Source: Cupriavidus basilensis OR16
GTDB lineage: Bacteria; Pseudomonadota; Gammaproteobacteria; Burkholderiales; Burkholderiaceae
Assembly: GCF_000243095.1 (NCBI RefSeq)
Contig: NZ_AHJE01000048.1
Coordinates: forward strand, 1-64,000
Length of the DNA stretch: 64,000 nt
Direction of reading: 5' to 3'
A program made the position numbers and the translations under genes. Shown here one piece after another: positions 39,155 to 48,497 of this stretch (position 1 is the first letter of the stretch; the number at the start of each line of letters is the position of its first letter). The notes beneath the pieces were generated by a model, which did not search any database, was not told the DNA's origin, and was given only the letters and a program-made list of their open reading frames with translations.

Positions 39155-40330
39155 ATGTCCGTCATCGACAACCAGACCACCTTCCGGGGCTATCGCCGCG
39201 ACAACGGCCGCGTCGGCGTGCGCAACCACGTCATCATCCTGCCGCTGGACGACCTCTCCAACGCCGCTGCCGAAGCCGTTGCCGTCGCCATCAAGGGCAC
39301 CATGGCGATTCCGCACCCGTACGGCCGCCTGCAGTTCGGCCCCGACCTCGACCTGCACTTCCGCACCCTGATCGGCGCGGGCAGCAACCCCAACGTGGCG
39401 GCCGTGGTGGTGATCGGCATCGAGGATGGCTGGACCAAGAAGGTGGTGGACGGCATTGCCAAGACCGGCAAGCCGGTGGTGGGCTTTGGCATTGAAGGCC
39501 ACGGCGACCACGACACCATCATGCGCGCCTCCAAGGCCGCCAAGGAATTCGTGCAGTACGCCACCGGCCTGCACCGCGTGGAATGCCCGATCAGCGACCT
39601 GTGGATCTCGACAAAGTGCGGCGAATCCGATACTACCTCCGGCTGCGGCGCCAACCCGACCGTGGGCAACGCTTTCGACAAGCTGCATCCGCTGGGCACC
39701 ACGCTGGTATTCGGCGAGACCTCGGAGCTCACCGGCGGCGAACATATCGTGGCCGCGCGCTGCGCCAACGACAAGGTGCGCCAGGACTTCATGAAGATGT
39801 TCAACCGCTACCAGGGCATGATCGACCGCTGGAAGACCACCGACCTGTCCGAATCGCAGCCGACCAAGGGCAATATCGCCGGCGGCCTGACCACGATCGA
39901 AGAGAAAGCGCTCGGCAATATCCAGAAGATCGGCAAGAAATGCACCGTGGACGGCGTGCTGGACAAGGCCGAAGAGCCGACCGGCCCCGGCCTGTGGTTC
40001 ATGGACTCGTCCTCGGCCGCGGCGGAAATGGTCACGCTATGCGCGGCGTCGGGCTATGTCGTGCACTTGTTCCCGACCGGGCAGGGCAACGTCATTGGCA
40101 ACCCGATCGTGCCGGTCATCAAGCTGTGCGCCAATCCGCGCACCGTGCGCCTGATGAGCGAGCATATGGACGTGGACTGCTCGGGCCTGCTGCAGCGCGA
40201 GCAGACGCTGGACCAGACCGGCGACAAGCTGCTCGAATGCATGATGGCCACCATCAACGGCCGCTGGACCGCCGCGGAAGCGCTGGGCCACCGCGAGTTC
40301 GTGCTCACGCGCATCCACGAGTCCGCCTGA
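39155..40330 (+). CDS. suyB: (R)-sulfolactate sulfo-lyase large subunit (UxaA family)
   Basis: 391 residues of the altronate dehydratase/SuyB family, expected to use an iron centre. It opens with [19 protein letters not shown], the usual family start; [20 protein letters not shown] holds conserved Cys and Ser-Asp residues, and [16 protein letters not shown] follows. Acts in the cytoplasm with SuyA to release sulfite. It overlaps the next gene by one base (TGATG). Altronate or galactarate as substrate cannot be excluded from sequence alone, but no uronate genes are nearby. Confidence 0.8.
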   Translation: MSVIDNQTTFRGYRRDNGRVGVRNHVIILPLDDLSNAAAEAVAVAIKGTMAIPHPYGRLQFGPDLDLHFRTLIGAGSNPNVAAVVVIGIEDGWTKKVVDGIAKTGKPVVGFGIEGHGDHDTIMRASKAAKEFVQYATGLHRVECPISDLWISTKCGESDTTSGCGANPTVGNAFDKLHPLGTTLVFGETSELTGGEHIVAARCANDKVRQDFMKMFNRYQGMIDRWKTTDLSESQPTKGNIAGGLTTIEEKALGNIQKIGKKCTVDGVLDKAEEPTGPGLWFMDSSSAAAEMVTLCAASGYVVHLFPTGQGNVIGNPIVPVIKLCANPRTVRLMSEHMDVDCSGLLQREQTLDQTGDKLLECMMATINGRWTAAEALGHREFVLTRIHESA

Positions 40331-41297
40331 TGAAACAGGTCTGCATCAGCGAGTTCATGGACGCCGATGCCGTGGCGGCGCTGGACGCTTGCGTGCGGCT
40401 GCGCTACGAACCGGCCTGGGTCGACCAGCGCGGGACCCTGCTTGGCGCGCTGGCGCAAACCGATGCGCTGATCGTGCGCAACCGCACCCGGGTCGATGCC
40501 GAACTGCTCGACGCAGCGCCCGCGCTGCGGGTGGTCGGCCGGCTTGGGGTGGGACTGGACGGGTGGTCGGCCGGCTTGGGGTGGGACTGGACAATATCGA
40601 CGTCAAGTCCTGCGAGGCGCGCGGCATCCGCGTGATTCCGGCCACCGGCGCCAACGCGCGCTCGGTGGCCGAGTACGTGGTCACGATGGCGCTGATGCTG
40701 TTGCGCGGCGCCTATCTGAGCCATGCCGGCATGGTGGCCGGAAAGTGGCCGCGCGCGCGCCTGTCGGAGGGGCATGAGGCACTAGGCAAGACGCTCGGCC
40801 TGATTGGCTTTGGCGATATCGGGCGGCTGACCGCGCGGCTTGCGCAGGCGCTGGGCATGCAGGTAACAGCGCACGATCCGGCACTGCCTGACAATCATCC
40901 GGTGTGGCGCGAAACCGGCGTGACGCCGATGACGCTGGAGGCACTGCTGGCCGGCGCGGATGCCGTGAGCCTGCATGTGCCGCTGGTGCCGGCTACGCGC
41001 CATCTCATCAACGCGGAGCGCCTGCGCGGCATGAAGCGCGGCGCGGTCCTCGTCAACACCGCGCGTGGCGGCGTGGTCGACGAGGCTGCGCTGGCGGCGG
41101 CGCTGCGCGAGGGAGCGCTGGCGGGCGCGGCGCTCGATGTCTTCGAAGCCGAACCGCTGGGGGCCGGCGGTATCCTGGCGGACGCGCCGAACCTGGTGCT
41201 GACGCCGCATATCGCCGGCGTCAGTTTCGAGGCCAACGCGCGCGTTTCCATGATGATTGCAGACGCAGTCAAAAACGCACTGGGAGTGCATGCATGA
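40330..41297 (+). pseudogene. slcC: (S)-sulfolactate dehydrogenase-like 2-hydroxyacid dehydrogenase, broken by a 32-bp duplication
   Basis: D-isomer-specific NAD-dependent 2-hydroxyacid dehydrogenase. From the ATG at 40330 the frame is good to LRVVGRLGVGLD, where a 32-base tandem duplication (40529-40592) shifts it to a stop at 40635. Dropping one copy restores GVGLDNIDVKSCEARGIRVI and an uninterrupted protein of about 311 residues. The repaired protein has the nucleotide loop LGLIGFGDIGRL, catalytic Arg in VNTARGGVVDEAAL, a Glu in DVFEAEPL and a His in LTPHIAGVS. In known pathways SlcC oxidises (S)-sulfolactate to sulfopyruvate. It overlaps comC by four bases. As written, the enzyme is lost. 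Confidence 0.85.
40529..40592 (+). repeat. Perfect 32-bp tandem duplication in slcC
   Basis: Two identical 32-base units (40529-40560 and 40561-40592) both run from GGGTGGTCGG to GGGACTGGAC. Because 32 is not a multiple of three, the frame is destroyed. Deleting either unit restores the conserved GLDNID sequence, so the duplication is recent or artefactual. Confidence 0.95.
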
Positions 41298-42298
41298 CCG
41301 CCTACCGGGCAGACGAACTGGAACAACTTGCCGCGAGCGCCCTGCGCAGCGCGGGCGCGAGTGCGGCGCAGGCAGGCCCCACCGCCCGCGCGCTGGTGCA
41401 GGCCGACCTCGCCGGGCTGCCGTCGCACGGCGTCTCGCGCGTGCCCATGTATGTGGCGCACCTGCGCCACCAGCGCGTGAACGGGAACGCCCAGCCCACG
41501 GTGGCGCGACAGACGCCCGGCACCACGCTGATCGACGCGCAATCCGGCTTCGCCTTTCCCGCCTGTGCGCAAGCGGTCTCGGCCGCCATCGACAGCGCGC
41601 GCGAATGCGGCATTGGCGCCGGCGTGGTGACTAACAGCCATCACTTCGGGGCAGCGGCGCTGCATCTGGACCCAGTGGCGCAAGCCGGCATGATCGGCAT
41701 CGCCATGGGTAATTCGCCGGCGGCCATGCCGGCCTGGGGCGGCCGCACGCCGCTGTTCGGCACCAATCCGATCGCTGCCGTGTTTCCTCGCAAGGATGCC
41801 GACCCGCTGGTCATCGACCTGTCGCTCTCGGAAGTGGCGCGCGGCAAGATCATGGTCGCCGCCAAGCAAGGCAAGCCGATCCCGCTGGGCTGGGCGCTCG
41901 ATGCCGAAGGCAAGCCCACCACCGATGCGCAGGCCGCGCTGCGCGGCTCGATGCTGCCCGCGGGCGGCGTCAAGGGCGCGATGCTCGCCTTGCTGGTGGA
42001 GACGCTGATCGTGTCGCTGGCCGGCGCCCACTTTGGCGCGGAAGCCGATTCCTTCTTCGAAGACGCCGGCAACCAGCCACGTATCGGCCAGCTGTTCCTG
42101 GCGTTCAATCTGCGCGGCTTCGCAGGCGATGCCGCATACCACGCCCGCCTCGAGGCCCTGATCGCCGCCATGCTTTCGGACAGCGGCACCCGCCTGCCCG
42201 GCGCACGACGTATCGACGCGCAGGCCAAAGCCCGGGAGCACGGCATCGAGATCCCCGAAGCACTGGAAAAGGAGTTGCGCACGCTAGCTCAAGCCTGA
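41294..42298 (+). CDS. comC: (R)-sulfolactate dehydrogenase-like, malate/L-lactate dehydrogenase family
   Basis: NAD(P)-dependent oxidoreductase of 334 residues of the MDH2/LDH2 family. Family features: GLPSHGVSRVPMYVAHL near the N-terminus, the conserved His in VVTNSHHFGAAA, GRTPLFGTNPIAAVFP and DLSLSEVARGKIM. In sulfolactate degraders ComC interconverts sulfopyruvate and (R)-sulfolactate and, with SlcC, racemises sulfolactate for SuyAB. The start overlaps the slcC stop. Other 2-hydroxyacids of similar shape are possible substrates. Confidence 0.82.
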   Translation: MTAYRADELEQLAASALRSAGASAAQAGPTARALVQADLAGLPSHGVSRVPMYVAHLRHQRVNGNAQPTVARQTPGTTLIDAQSGFAFPACAQAVSAAIDSARECGIGAGVVTNSHHFGAAALHLDPVAQAGMIGIAMGNSPAAMPAWGGRTPLFGTNPIAAVFPRKDADPLVIDLSLSEVARGKIMVAAKQGKPIPLGWALDAEGKPTTDAQAALRGSMLPAGGVKGAMLALLVETLIVSLAGAHFGAEADSFFEDAGNQPRIGQLFLAFNLRGFAGDAAYHARLEALIAAMLSDSGTRLPGARRIDAQAKAREHGIEIPEALEKELRTLAQA

Positions 42299-42354
42299 CC
42301 GCACCGCATCCACGGCGCCCGCCAGAAGGCGCCGGTCCCACCAAAGGAGACACC

Positions 42355-43338
42355 ATGCACTGCACCTTCCTCCGGCGCATCGCCGGCCCGTCGCTGCTGT
42401 TGCTCACGCTGCTCGCCGGACCGGCCGCAGCCAGCAGTACACCTGCAGCCTTCCCGGCCAAGCCGGTCCGCTATGTCGTTCCGTTTGCCGCCGGAGGCCT
42501 CACCGATATCTCGGCACGGCAGGTTGGCCAGTACCTGGCCGAGGAATGGAAGCAGCCGGTAGTGGTGGAGAACAAGCCCGGCGGCAATGCGAATATCGGT
42601 GCGGAGCAGGTGGCCCGTGCCGGCGCGGACGGCTACACGTGGCTGGCGGTGACGCTGGCGCACTCGTCCAACGTGACACTGTTTCCCCGCCTGCCATTCA
42701 ATATGCAGAAGGATCTGGTGCCGGTGGCGCGCATCGCCTCGTCACCGATGATGGTGGTAGTGCCGGCCAGTTCGCCGATCAAGTCGCTGAAGGATCTGGC
42801 GGAAGCGGCGCGCAAGGGCCGCCTGACCGCCGGGTCCAGCGGCAACGGCACGCCGCCGCACCTGGCGCTGGCGCTGTTCGAGCGGATCACCAAGACCACC
42901 ATCACCCACGTGCCCTACAAGGGCGGCACGCCGTCCATGACCGACCTGATCGGCGGCCAGATCGATGTGGTGTTCTCCAACTTCCCTGAATCGCTGCAGA
43001 ACGTCAAAGGTGGCAAGCTGCGCGCCTTGGCGGTGACGACGCGCGAGCGCCATCCGCTGATGCCGGATGTGCCGACGGTGGCCGAAGCCGGCTTTCCCGA
43101 TCTCATCGTGGAGAACTGGACGGGCCTGATGATGCCCGCCGGCACGCCGCAAGCCGTGATCGACAAGGTCGGCAACTCGGTGACCAGCATGCTGGAGGTG
43201 AAGGGCGTGCGCGAGCGCATCATCGCCAGCGGCTTCACGCCGGCACCGATGGCAAGCGCCGCGTTCACTACCTACTTCAATGGCGAAGTGGCGCGCTGGG
43301 CCAAGCTGATCAAGGAACAGGACATCCACGCCGACTGA
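42355..43338 (+). CDS. Bug-family periplasmic receptor (TctC) of the sulfolactate cluster
   Basis: Solute-binding protein of the tripartite tricarboxylate transporter type, 327 residues. Signal peptide (LLLLTLLAGPAAA), then KPVRYVVPFAAGGLTDISAR (the Bug N-terminal motif), HVPYKGGTPSMTDLIGGQID and LMPDVPTVAEAGFP. Bug proteins bind carboxylates; the operon suggests sulfolactate or a related anion. No TctA or TctB membrane subunit lies in the window, so the receptor must use one encoded elsewhere or act as a sensor. Confidence 0.9.
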   Translation: MHCTFLRRIAGPSLLLLTLLAGPAAASSTPAAFPAKPVRYVVPFAAGGLTDISARQVGQYLAEEWKQPVVVENKPGGNANIGAEQVARAGADGYTWLAVTLAHSSNVTLFPRLPFNMQKDLVPVARIASSPMMVVVPASSPIKSLKDLAEAARKGRLTAGSSGNGTPPHLALALFERITKTTITHVPYKGGTPSMTDLIGGQIDVVFSNFPESLQNVKGGKLRALAVTTRERHPLMPDVPTVAEAGFPDLIVENWTGLMMPAGTPQAVIDKVGNSVTSMLEVKGVRERIIASGFTPAPMASAAFTTYFNGEVARWAKLIKEQDIHAD

Positions 43339-43341
43339 GAG

Positions 43342-43358
43342 AGGCGGCGCTGCCGCCT
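43342..43358. terminator. Short hairpin after the sulfolactate operon
   Basis: AGGCGGC-GCT-GCCGCCT, seven-base stem with three-base loop, between the receptor stop and the convergent LysR gene. There is no clear T-tract, so it may act weakly or in both directions. Confidence 0.4.
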
Positions 43359-43387
43359 TGGTCCCTCGGTCGTCAAGGGGCTGCACG

Positions 43388-44305
43388 CTAATCGCGTGCG
43401 GCCTCCGGCTGCCTGCCGCCGCGAATCGCACCGCTTTGCCGGAAGTATCCCTTGATGACATCCGTAAATGCCAGGCGCGCATGCGTCGAGCGTTCGAGCA
43501 AGCCCACCCGGCGCCGCACGTCGACACCGTCGAGCGGCACCAGGCGCAACAGGCTATCGCCCTCCCAGGTGACGTTGGCCAGTTGCGGCACGATCGATAT
43601 GCCGAACCCCTGCCGCACCAGTTCGATGATCGCCTCGTTCGAATTCAGCTGCATGCTCTCGTTCACGGTCACGCCGCACTGGTCCAGCACCTGCTGCACC
43701 AGGTTGCCGGTCCAGGTGCCCGGCTCGAAGCGGATGAACGGCGCTTCGGCCAGCATCTCGCGGCTATCGTCGGGCAGGAAGAAGTGCGGATGGCGCGGCA
43801 CGATCAGCACCATCGGCTCGGTATATAGCTCGGTCCACACCAGGTTGCGCGGCAGCGGGCGCGGCGAGCGCGTGACCACCGCGGCATCCAGTTCGCCGTG
43901 TTCCACCTTGAGCGCGAAATCGGCCGAGAGGCCGGCGAATAGCCGCACGTCCAGGCGCGGATGCTCCTGCTTGATCGCCCACAAGGCATCGGCGAACGCG
44001 CCCATCAGCACCGACACCAGAGCACCGATCGCCACCGTTCCGCAGAGACCATCCTCCTGTCCGGAAGCCAGTGCTTCATATCGCTGCACCAGCGCTTCGA
44101 GTTCCGGCACCAGCGCGCGGCCGGCGGGATTGAGAATCGCCGCGCGCGCATTGCGGTCGAACAGCTGGCAGTTCAGGTCTTCCTCCAGCGCACGGATCTG
44201 TAATCCGACCGCGGCGGGCGTCAGGCCGATCTGCTTGCCCGCCGCCGCGAACGTCCCGCACCGGGCCACGGCCAGAAAGGTCTTGAGGGTGCGGATGGAA
44301 GACAT
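43388..44305 (-). CDS. LysR-family regulator of the adjacent dicarboxylate-type operon
   Basis: 305 residues: N-terminal winged helix (LKTFLAVARCGTFAAAGKQI, then GLTPAAVGLQIRALEEDL) and a substrate-binding domain with GVTVNESMQLNSNEAIIELV and GFGISIVPQLA. It is divergent from the iron-sulfur subunit gene at 44489, with 183 bases between, the normal LysR layout for controlling the next operon. The inducer is probably the operon's substrate. Confidence 0.9.
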   Translation of the reverse strand: MSSIRTLKTFLAVARCGTFAAAGKQIGLTPAAVGLQIRALEEDLNCQLFDRNARAAILNPAGRALVPELEALVQRYEALASGQEDGLCGTVAIGALVSVLMGAFADALWAIKQEHPRLDVRLFAGLSADFALKVEHGELDAAVVTRSPRPLPRNLVWTELYTEPMVLIVPRHPHFFLPDDSREMLAEAPFIRFEPGTWTGNLVQQVLDQCGVTVNESMQLNSNEAIIELVRQGFGISIVPQLANVTWEGDSLLRLVPLDGVDVRRRVGLLERSTHARLAFTDVIKGYFRQSGAIRGGRQPEAARD

Positions 44306-44488
44306 TGCGGCTCCGGGATGGCGGTGCGGGGAAAACGGCGGTGCAGAGAAAGAATTCCTTTATCTGGACAAGAGAATTACTAGCTTTTTGCTCGCCGTGC
44401 AATCCGGAACAATACGAGCGGACCGCCCGCATCGACAAGCGCCGCGGACAGCTCGGCGGCGCACCAAAACCCTCCCCCAATCGACCCC

Positions 44489-45202
44489 ATGACTACTCTC
44501 AACGTTCGTGTTTGGCGCGGCAATGAAGACGGCGAATTCGTCTCCTACCAGGTGCCGCGCAACGCCAGCCAGACGGTACTCGACGTGGTGACCTACATCC
44601 AGCGCCACCTCGAACCGGACCTCGGCTACCGCTTCGCCTGCCGCGTCGGCATGTGCGGCTCATGCGCCATGACCGTCAACGGCAAGGCGCGCTGGAGTTG
44701 CCGCACGCACGTCGCCAAGGTCGTGCAGGGCGACGCGCTGGAAATCGCCCCGCTGTCGAACCTGCCTGTCATCAAGGACCTCGCCACCGACATGACGGCC
44801 TTCTTCGACAAATGGGCCGCCGCCAAGGGGCAGTTCAAGGGCGCTGCCACGCGCCACGATGCATTCGCCAGCGTCGAGCCCGCCTCCCCCGCGCGCAAGG
44901 CCGCGGATGCCGGTATCGAGTGCATCGGCTGCGGCGTCTGCTACGCCTCTTGCGATGTGGTCGGCTGGCGCCCCGATTATCTCGGCCCGGCCGCGATAAA
45001 CCGCGCGTGGACGCTGGTCAACGATGTGCGCGACGTGATGGGCACCGAGCGCCTGCGCGCCGTTGCCGGCGACGCCGGCTGCCACAGCTGCCATACGCAG
45101 GGCTCCTGCACCGAGCGTTGCCCCAAGCAGCTGGCGCCGACGGCGGGCATCGCCGGACTCAAGCGCATTGTCGCCAAGGCCGCCATCAAGGGGGAGCTAT
45201 GA
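44489..45202 (+). CDS. Succinate dehydrogenase/fumarate reductase-like iron-sulfur subunit
   Basis: 237 residues. The 2Fe-2S ferredoxin domain has CRVGMCGSCAMTVNGKARWSC-type cysteines (about 52-72). The second domain has CIGCGVCYASC for a 4Fe-4S cluster and CHSCHTQGSCTERCP for the remaining ligands, a denser Cys pattern than in SdhB of E. coli. It carries electrons from the flavoprotein (48494) to the membrane anchors that follow. The next gene overlaps by four bases. Confidence 0.88.
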   Translation: MTTLNVRVWRGNEDGEFVSYQVPRNASQTVLDVVTYIQRHLEPDLGYRFACRVGMCGSCAMTVNGKARWSCRTHVAKVVQGDALEIAPLSNLPVIKDLATDMTAFFDKWAAAKGQFKGAATRHDAFASVEPASPARKAADAGIECIGCGVCYASCDVVGWRPDYLGPAAINRAWTLVNDVRDVMGTERLRAVAGDAGCHSCHTQGSCTERCPKQLAPTAGIAGLKRIVAKAAIKGEL

Positions 45203-45552
45203 ACAAAGCCATTTCGGTCGGCACCCAGGCCAGGCTGTGGTACTGGCAGCGCATCAGCGCCATGGTCCTGGCGCTGTGCGTGGTGGGACATCTCATCGTC
45301 ATCATGGTCGCCGTGCGCGGCGGACTCTCCGGCGCCGAGGTGCTGGCACGCACGCGTGGCAACTGGGCCTTCGGTGTCTTCTACGCCTGCTTCGTGCTGG
45401 CCTGCACGGTGCATGTGCCGATCGGCCTGATGCGGGTAGCAGAGGAATGGCTGGCATGGCGTGCGCGCAGCGCGGTGACTGCGGCATGGCTGTTTGCCGC
45501 CGTGCTGGGATTGGCCGGACTGCGCGCCGTCTACGCGGTGGTGATGCCATGA
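45199..45552 (+). CDS. Membrane anchor subunit 1 of the SDH/FRD-like complex
   Basis: 117 residues with three transmembrane helices (RISAMVLALCVVGHLIVIMV; FYACFVLACTVHVPIGLMRV; TAAWLFAAVLGLAGLRAVYA). His residues in the first two helices could be haem ligands. Overlaps neighbours by four bases on both sides, so it is translated with them. Confidence 0.85.
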   Translation: MNKAISVGTQARLWYWQRISAMVLALCVVGHLIVIMVAVRGGLSGAEVLARTRGNWAFGVFYACFVLACTVHVPIGLMRVAEEWLAWRARSAVTAAWLFAAVLGLAGLRAVYAVVMP

Positions 45553-45902
45553 AGAGAAACGACATGCGCGCGCGCAACCATGCCGCCTATTGGGCCTTCC
45601 TGATCCACAGGCTTTCCGGCCTCGCGCTGGCGCTGTTCCTGCCAGTGCACTTCTGGGCGCTCGGCCATGCCATCCGGGGCGAGGCAGCGCTCGACGGCTT
45701 CCTGAAACTCACCGACAACCCGCTGTTCAAGACAGGTGAGTGGGGGCTGGTGATCCTGCTCTCGCTGCACATGATGGGCGGCGTGCGGCTCTTGCTGATC
45801 GAGTTCCGGCCGTGGACGGGCCTGCGCAAGGACTGGGTCGCGTTCAGTCTCGGTGCCGGACTGTGCACCGGGCTGGCCTTCATGCTCTCGCTGTTTTCGT
45901 AG
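45549..45902 (+). CDS. Membrane anchor subunit 2 of the SDH/FRD-like complex
   Basis: 117 residues with three transmembrane helices. HRLSGLALALFLPVHFW is the SdhC-type signature, with quinone-site Ser and haem-ligand His candidates; SLHMMGGVRLLLIEF follows. With the previous protein it would anchor the complex and pass electrons to or from quinone. Confidence 0.88.
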   Translation: MKRNDMRARNHAAYWAFLIHRLSGLALALFLPVHFWALGHAIRGEAALDGFLKLTDNPLFKTGEWGLVILLSLHMMGGVRLLLIEFRPWTGLRKDWVAFSLGAGLCTGLAFMLSLFS

Positions 45903-45967
45903 GCTCGCAACGATGAGCGCCGCCGGCTGAAGCGGCGCCATTCCCACAACACCAAAGGAGACCACCC

Positions 45968-46963
45968 ATGACGCTTTCCCCGAAGTCTTTGAGCCGCCGG
46001 CGCTGCCTTGCGCTCTGCCTTGGCGCAGCCGCGGTGCTTGCGGCCGGCAGCGCGCAGGCGGATGCATGGCCGACTCGCCCGGTCACGATGATCGTGCCGT
46101 TCGCCGCGGGCGGCAGCACGGATGTGCTCGGCCGCGTGATCGGGCAGAAGCTGAGCGAGATGTGGAAGCAGACCGTGGTGGTCGAGAACCGTCTGGGCGC
46201 GGGCGGTGCCGTGGGCGCGCAGGTCACCGCGAAGGCGGCGGCCGACGGCTATACGATGATGCTGGCCTCGGGCAGCATGTTCACCGTCAACCCGTTCATC
46301 TACCAGCGGCTGCCCTACAGCGCCAAGGACTTCACCTTTATCACCAACGTGGCCAGCGGCCCGATGCTGGTGGTCGTCAACCCCGGTGTGCCGGCCAAGA
46401 ACCTGAAGGAACTGATCAGCCTGGCGAAGTCCCAGCCGGGCAAGCTCAACTTCGGCTCCGCGGGCACCGGCAGCCAGGTGCACATGGCGGGCGAGGCCTT
46501 CGCCGATGCCGCCGGCATCGACATCGCGCACGTGCCTTACAAGGGCGAATCGCTGGCCTACAACGACCTGATGGCGGGCCAGCTGCAGCTGATGGTGGGC
46601 AACATCGCGGCGGCCTCGCAGTTCGTGAAGGGCGGCAAGCTACGCGCGCTCGCGGTCACCGGCACCGAGCGCTCGCCCATGCTGCCCGACGTGCCAACCG
46701 TGGCTGAGGCCGGCCTCACGGGCATGGAGAGCGTGACCGGCTGGTTCGGCTTCGTGATGCCGGCTGGCACGCCACCGGCGATCGTCAGCAAGGTGCAACA
46801 GGACACGGTCAAGGTGCTGGCGGATCCCGATACCCAGGCACGGCTGCTAGCACAGGGCATGAAGCCGGTCGGCAACACGCCGCAGCAACTGAGCGCGGCC
46901 ATCGCCACGGAATCGCAGCGATGGGAAAAGATCGTCAAGAACCGCAACCTGACGGCCAACTGA
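45968..46963 (+). CDS. Bug-family periplasmic receptor 2
   Basis: 331 residues. SRRRCLALCLGAAAVLAAG is a possible twin-arginine-like signal; then RPVTMIVPFAAGGSTDVLGR, HVPYKGESLAYNDLMAGQLQ and MLPDVPTVAEAGLTGM. It sits inside the operon between the anchors and the hydratase, so it probably binds the pathway substrate, a di- or tricarboxylate. The membrane partners are not in the window. Confidence 0.9.
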   Translation: MTLSPKSLSRRRCLALCLGAAAVLAAGSAQADAWPTRPVTMIVPFAAGGSTDVLGRVIGQKLSEMWKQTVVVENRLGAGGAVGAQVTAKAAADGYTMMLASGSMFTVNPFIYQRLPYSAKDFTFITNVASGPMLVVVNPGVPAKNLKELISLAKSQPGKLNFGSAGTGSQVHMAGEAFADAAGIDIAHVPYKGESLAYNDLMAGQLQLMVGNIAAASQFVKGGKLRALAVTGTERSPMLPDVPTVAEAGLTGMESVTGWFGFVMPAGTPPAIVSKVQQDTVKVLADPDTQARLLAQGMKPVGNTPQQLSAAIATESQRWEKIVKNRNLTAN

Positions 46964-47004
46964 GCGCCAGCCAGACACATCCAAGCCGAGCATCGAGGAC
47001 AGGC

Positions 47005-47880
47005 ATGAACATTGATCTCTCCCTACTGGAAGACGCGGCCAGGGAACTGTATATCCGCGCGCTGAAGATACTACCGCCCGACGTCAAGGACGGCATCGCG
47101 CAACTGCAGGAGAACGAAACCTCCGCCACCGCGCGCAGCGTCCTGGCCACCATGAGCAAGAACATCCGCATCGCGGAGGAGACCGACAACCTGCTGTGCC
47201 AGGACACCGGCGTGCCGATCTACAACATGACGATCGGCACCGGCATCGCGGTCGACGGGCATGCGTTCAAGCAGGCCATCCGGCGCGGCTGCGAGCGCGC
47301 CACGCGCGAGCACCCGCTGCGTTCTTCCGTGGTGCATCCGCTGACCCGCAAGAACAACCACAGCTCCTGCGGCATCGAGGTGCCGGTGATCCATATCGAC
47401 TTCGACGACACGCCGGGGCGCATGACGCTGGAGATGGTGCCCAAGGGCAGCGGCTCGGAGAACAACTCCTTTCTCAAGATGGCGATCCCCGCCGAAGGCA
47501 TGGATGCCGTCAAGACCTTCGTCATCGACAGCGTGATCGCCGCCGGCGGCAAGACCTGCCCGCCGACCATCGTCGGCGTGGGCCTGGGCGGCACATCGGA
47601 CCTGTGCGTGGCGTTGGCCAAGCGCGCTGCAACTCGCGCGCTCGGCACGCGATGCACGGACCCGGATGGCGCCGCGCTCGAAGCGGAACTGTCGCGGGCC
47701 GTGAACCAGCTCGGTGTCGGCCCGCAGGGCCTGGGCGGCGATGCGACCGCCTTCGCGGTGCATATCGAGCTGGCCTCAACGCATATCACGATGAACCCCA
47801 TTGCCGTCAACATGCAGTGCCATTCCGCGCGGCGCGCTTGTGCCACCTTCACCGCTGACGGCATCAGCTACGGATTCTGA
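47005..47880 (+). CDS. Class I fumarase-type hydratase, alpha subunit
   Basis: 291 residues of the iron-sulfur hydro-lyase family (FumA N-half, TtdA). Three conserved Cys can bind a 4Fe-4S cluster: Cys65 in NLLCQDTGVPIY, one in GVGLGGTSDLC and one in NMQCHSARR. TRKNNHSSCGIEVPVIHIDF is the typical family block. With the beta subunit two bases downstream it would add water across a fumarate-like double bond. Fumarate, tartrate (reverse) or a substituted fumarate are all possible; the SDH-like neighbours favour a fumarate analogue. Confidence 0.9.
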   Translation: MNIDLSLLEDAARELYIRALKILPPDVKDGIAQLQENETSATARSVLATMSKNIRIAEETDNLLCQDTGVPIYNMTIGTGIAVDGHAFKQAIRRGCERATREHPLRSSVVHPLTRKNNHSSCGIEVPVIHIDFDDTPGRMTLEMVPKGSGSENNSFLKMAIPAEGMDAVKTFVIDSVIAAGGKTCPPTIVGVGLGGTSDLCVALAKRAATRALGTRCTDPDGAALEAELSRAVNQLGVGPQGLGGDATAFAVHIELASTHITMNPIAVNMQCHSARRACATFTADGISYGF

Positions 47881-47882
47881 CC

Positions 47883-48497
47883 ATGGCGCACTTCGAGCTC
47901 TCCACGCCCGTGACGGAGGCACAGATCCGTCAACTGCGCGTCAACGACACGGTGACCTTGCAGCGTACGCTGTTCGGCATCCGCGACGCCACCCAGATCC
48001 ATATGTTCGACCGCGGCCGCACGACGCGCCTGGATCTCCGCGGCCACGCGGTCATCCATACCGCGCCCAATGTACGCAGGGTGCCGGCCAGCCCCGAGCA
48101 TCCCGCCGGCTACCAGCCGATCTGCATCGGCACCACCACCTCCGACCGCATGGAGCGCTTCACCCGGCCGCTGATGACGCGCAACGGCGTACGCATGATC
48201 GTCGGCAAGGGCGGCATGCGCGAAAGCTCGCTCGATGCATTCCGCGAGTTGGGCGGCGTGTACCTGGCAATCATCGGCGGCACGGCGGCGCTGGAGACCA
48301 CGTGGATAGAACAGATCGAGGATGTCGATCTCGACGACCTCAATCCCGAATCGCTGTGGCGCTTTCGCATCCGCGATTTCGGCCCGCTGCTGGTGGCCAT
48401 GGACAGCCACGGCAACAGTCTCTACACCGCCGTCAAACAGAACACCGCCGACCAGCGCGCCGCCGTGCTGGCCAGCCTGGGAGTGGCAAAGCCATGA
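47883..48497 (+). CDS. Class I fumarase-type hydratase, beta subunit
   Basis: 204 residues, the C-terminal half of class I fumarases (TtdB/FumB-C type). RDATQIHMFDRG is near residue 35; PICIGTTTSDRMERF and RMIVGKGGMRESSLDAF are family motifs, the Lys-Gly-Gly-Met loop being at the active site. It directly follows the alpha subunit and overlaps the flavoprotein gene by four bases, so hydratase and dehydrogenase are made together. Confidence 0.9.
   Translation: MAHFELSTPVTEAQIRQLRVNDTVTLQRTLFGIRDATQIHMFDRGRTTRLDLRGHAVIHTAPNVRRVPASPEHPAGYQPICIGTTTSDRMERFTRPLMTRNGVRMIVGKGGMRESSLDAFRELGGVYLAIIGGTAALETTWIEQIEDVDLDDLNPESLWRFRIRDFGPLLVAMDSHGNSLYTAVKQNTADQRAAVLASLGVAKP

Noticed and set aside
47005..48497. 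Hydratase as L-tartrate dehydratase (TtdAB)
   Set aside because: Sequence allows it, but the SDH-like complex in the same operon fits a fumarate-type substrate better and no tartrate genes are nearby; not excluded.
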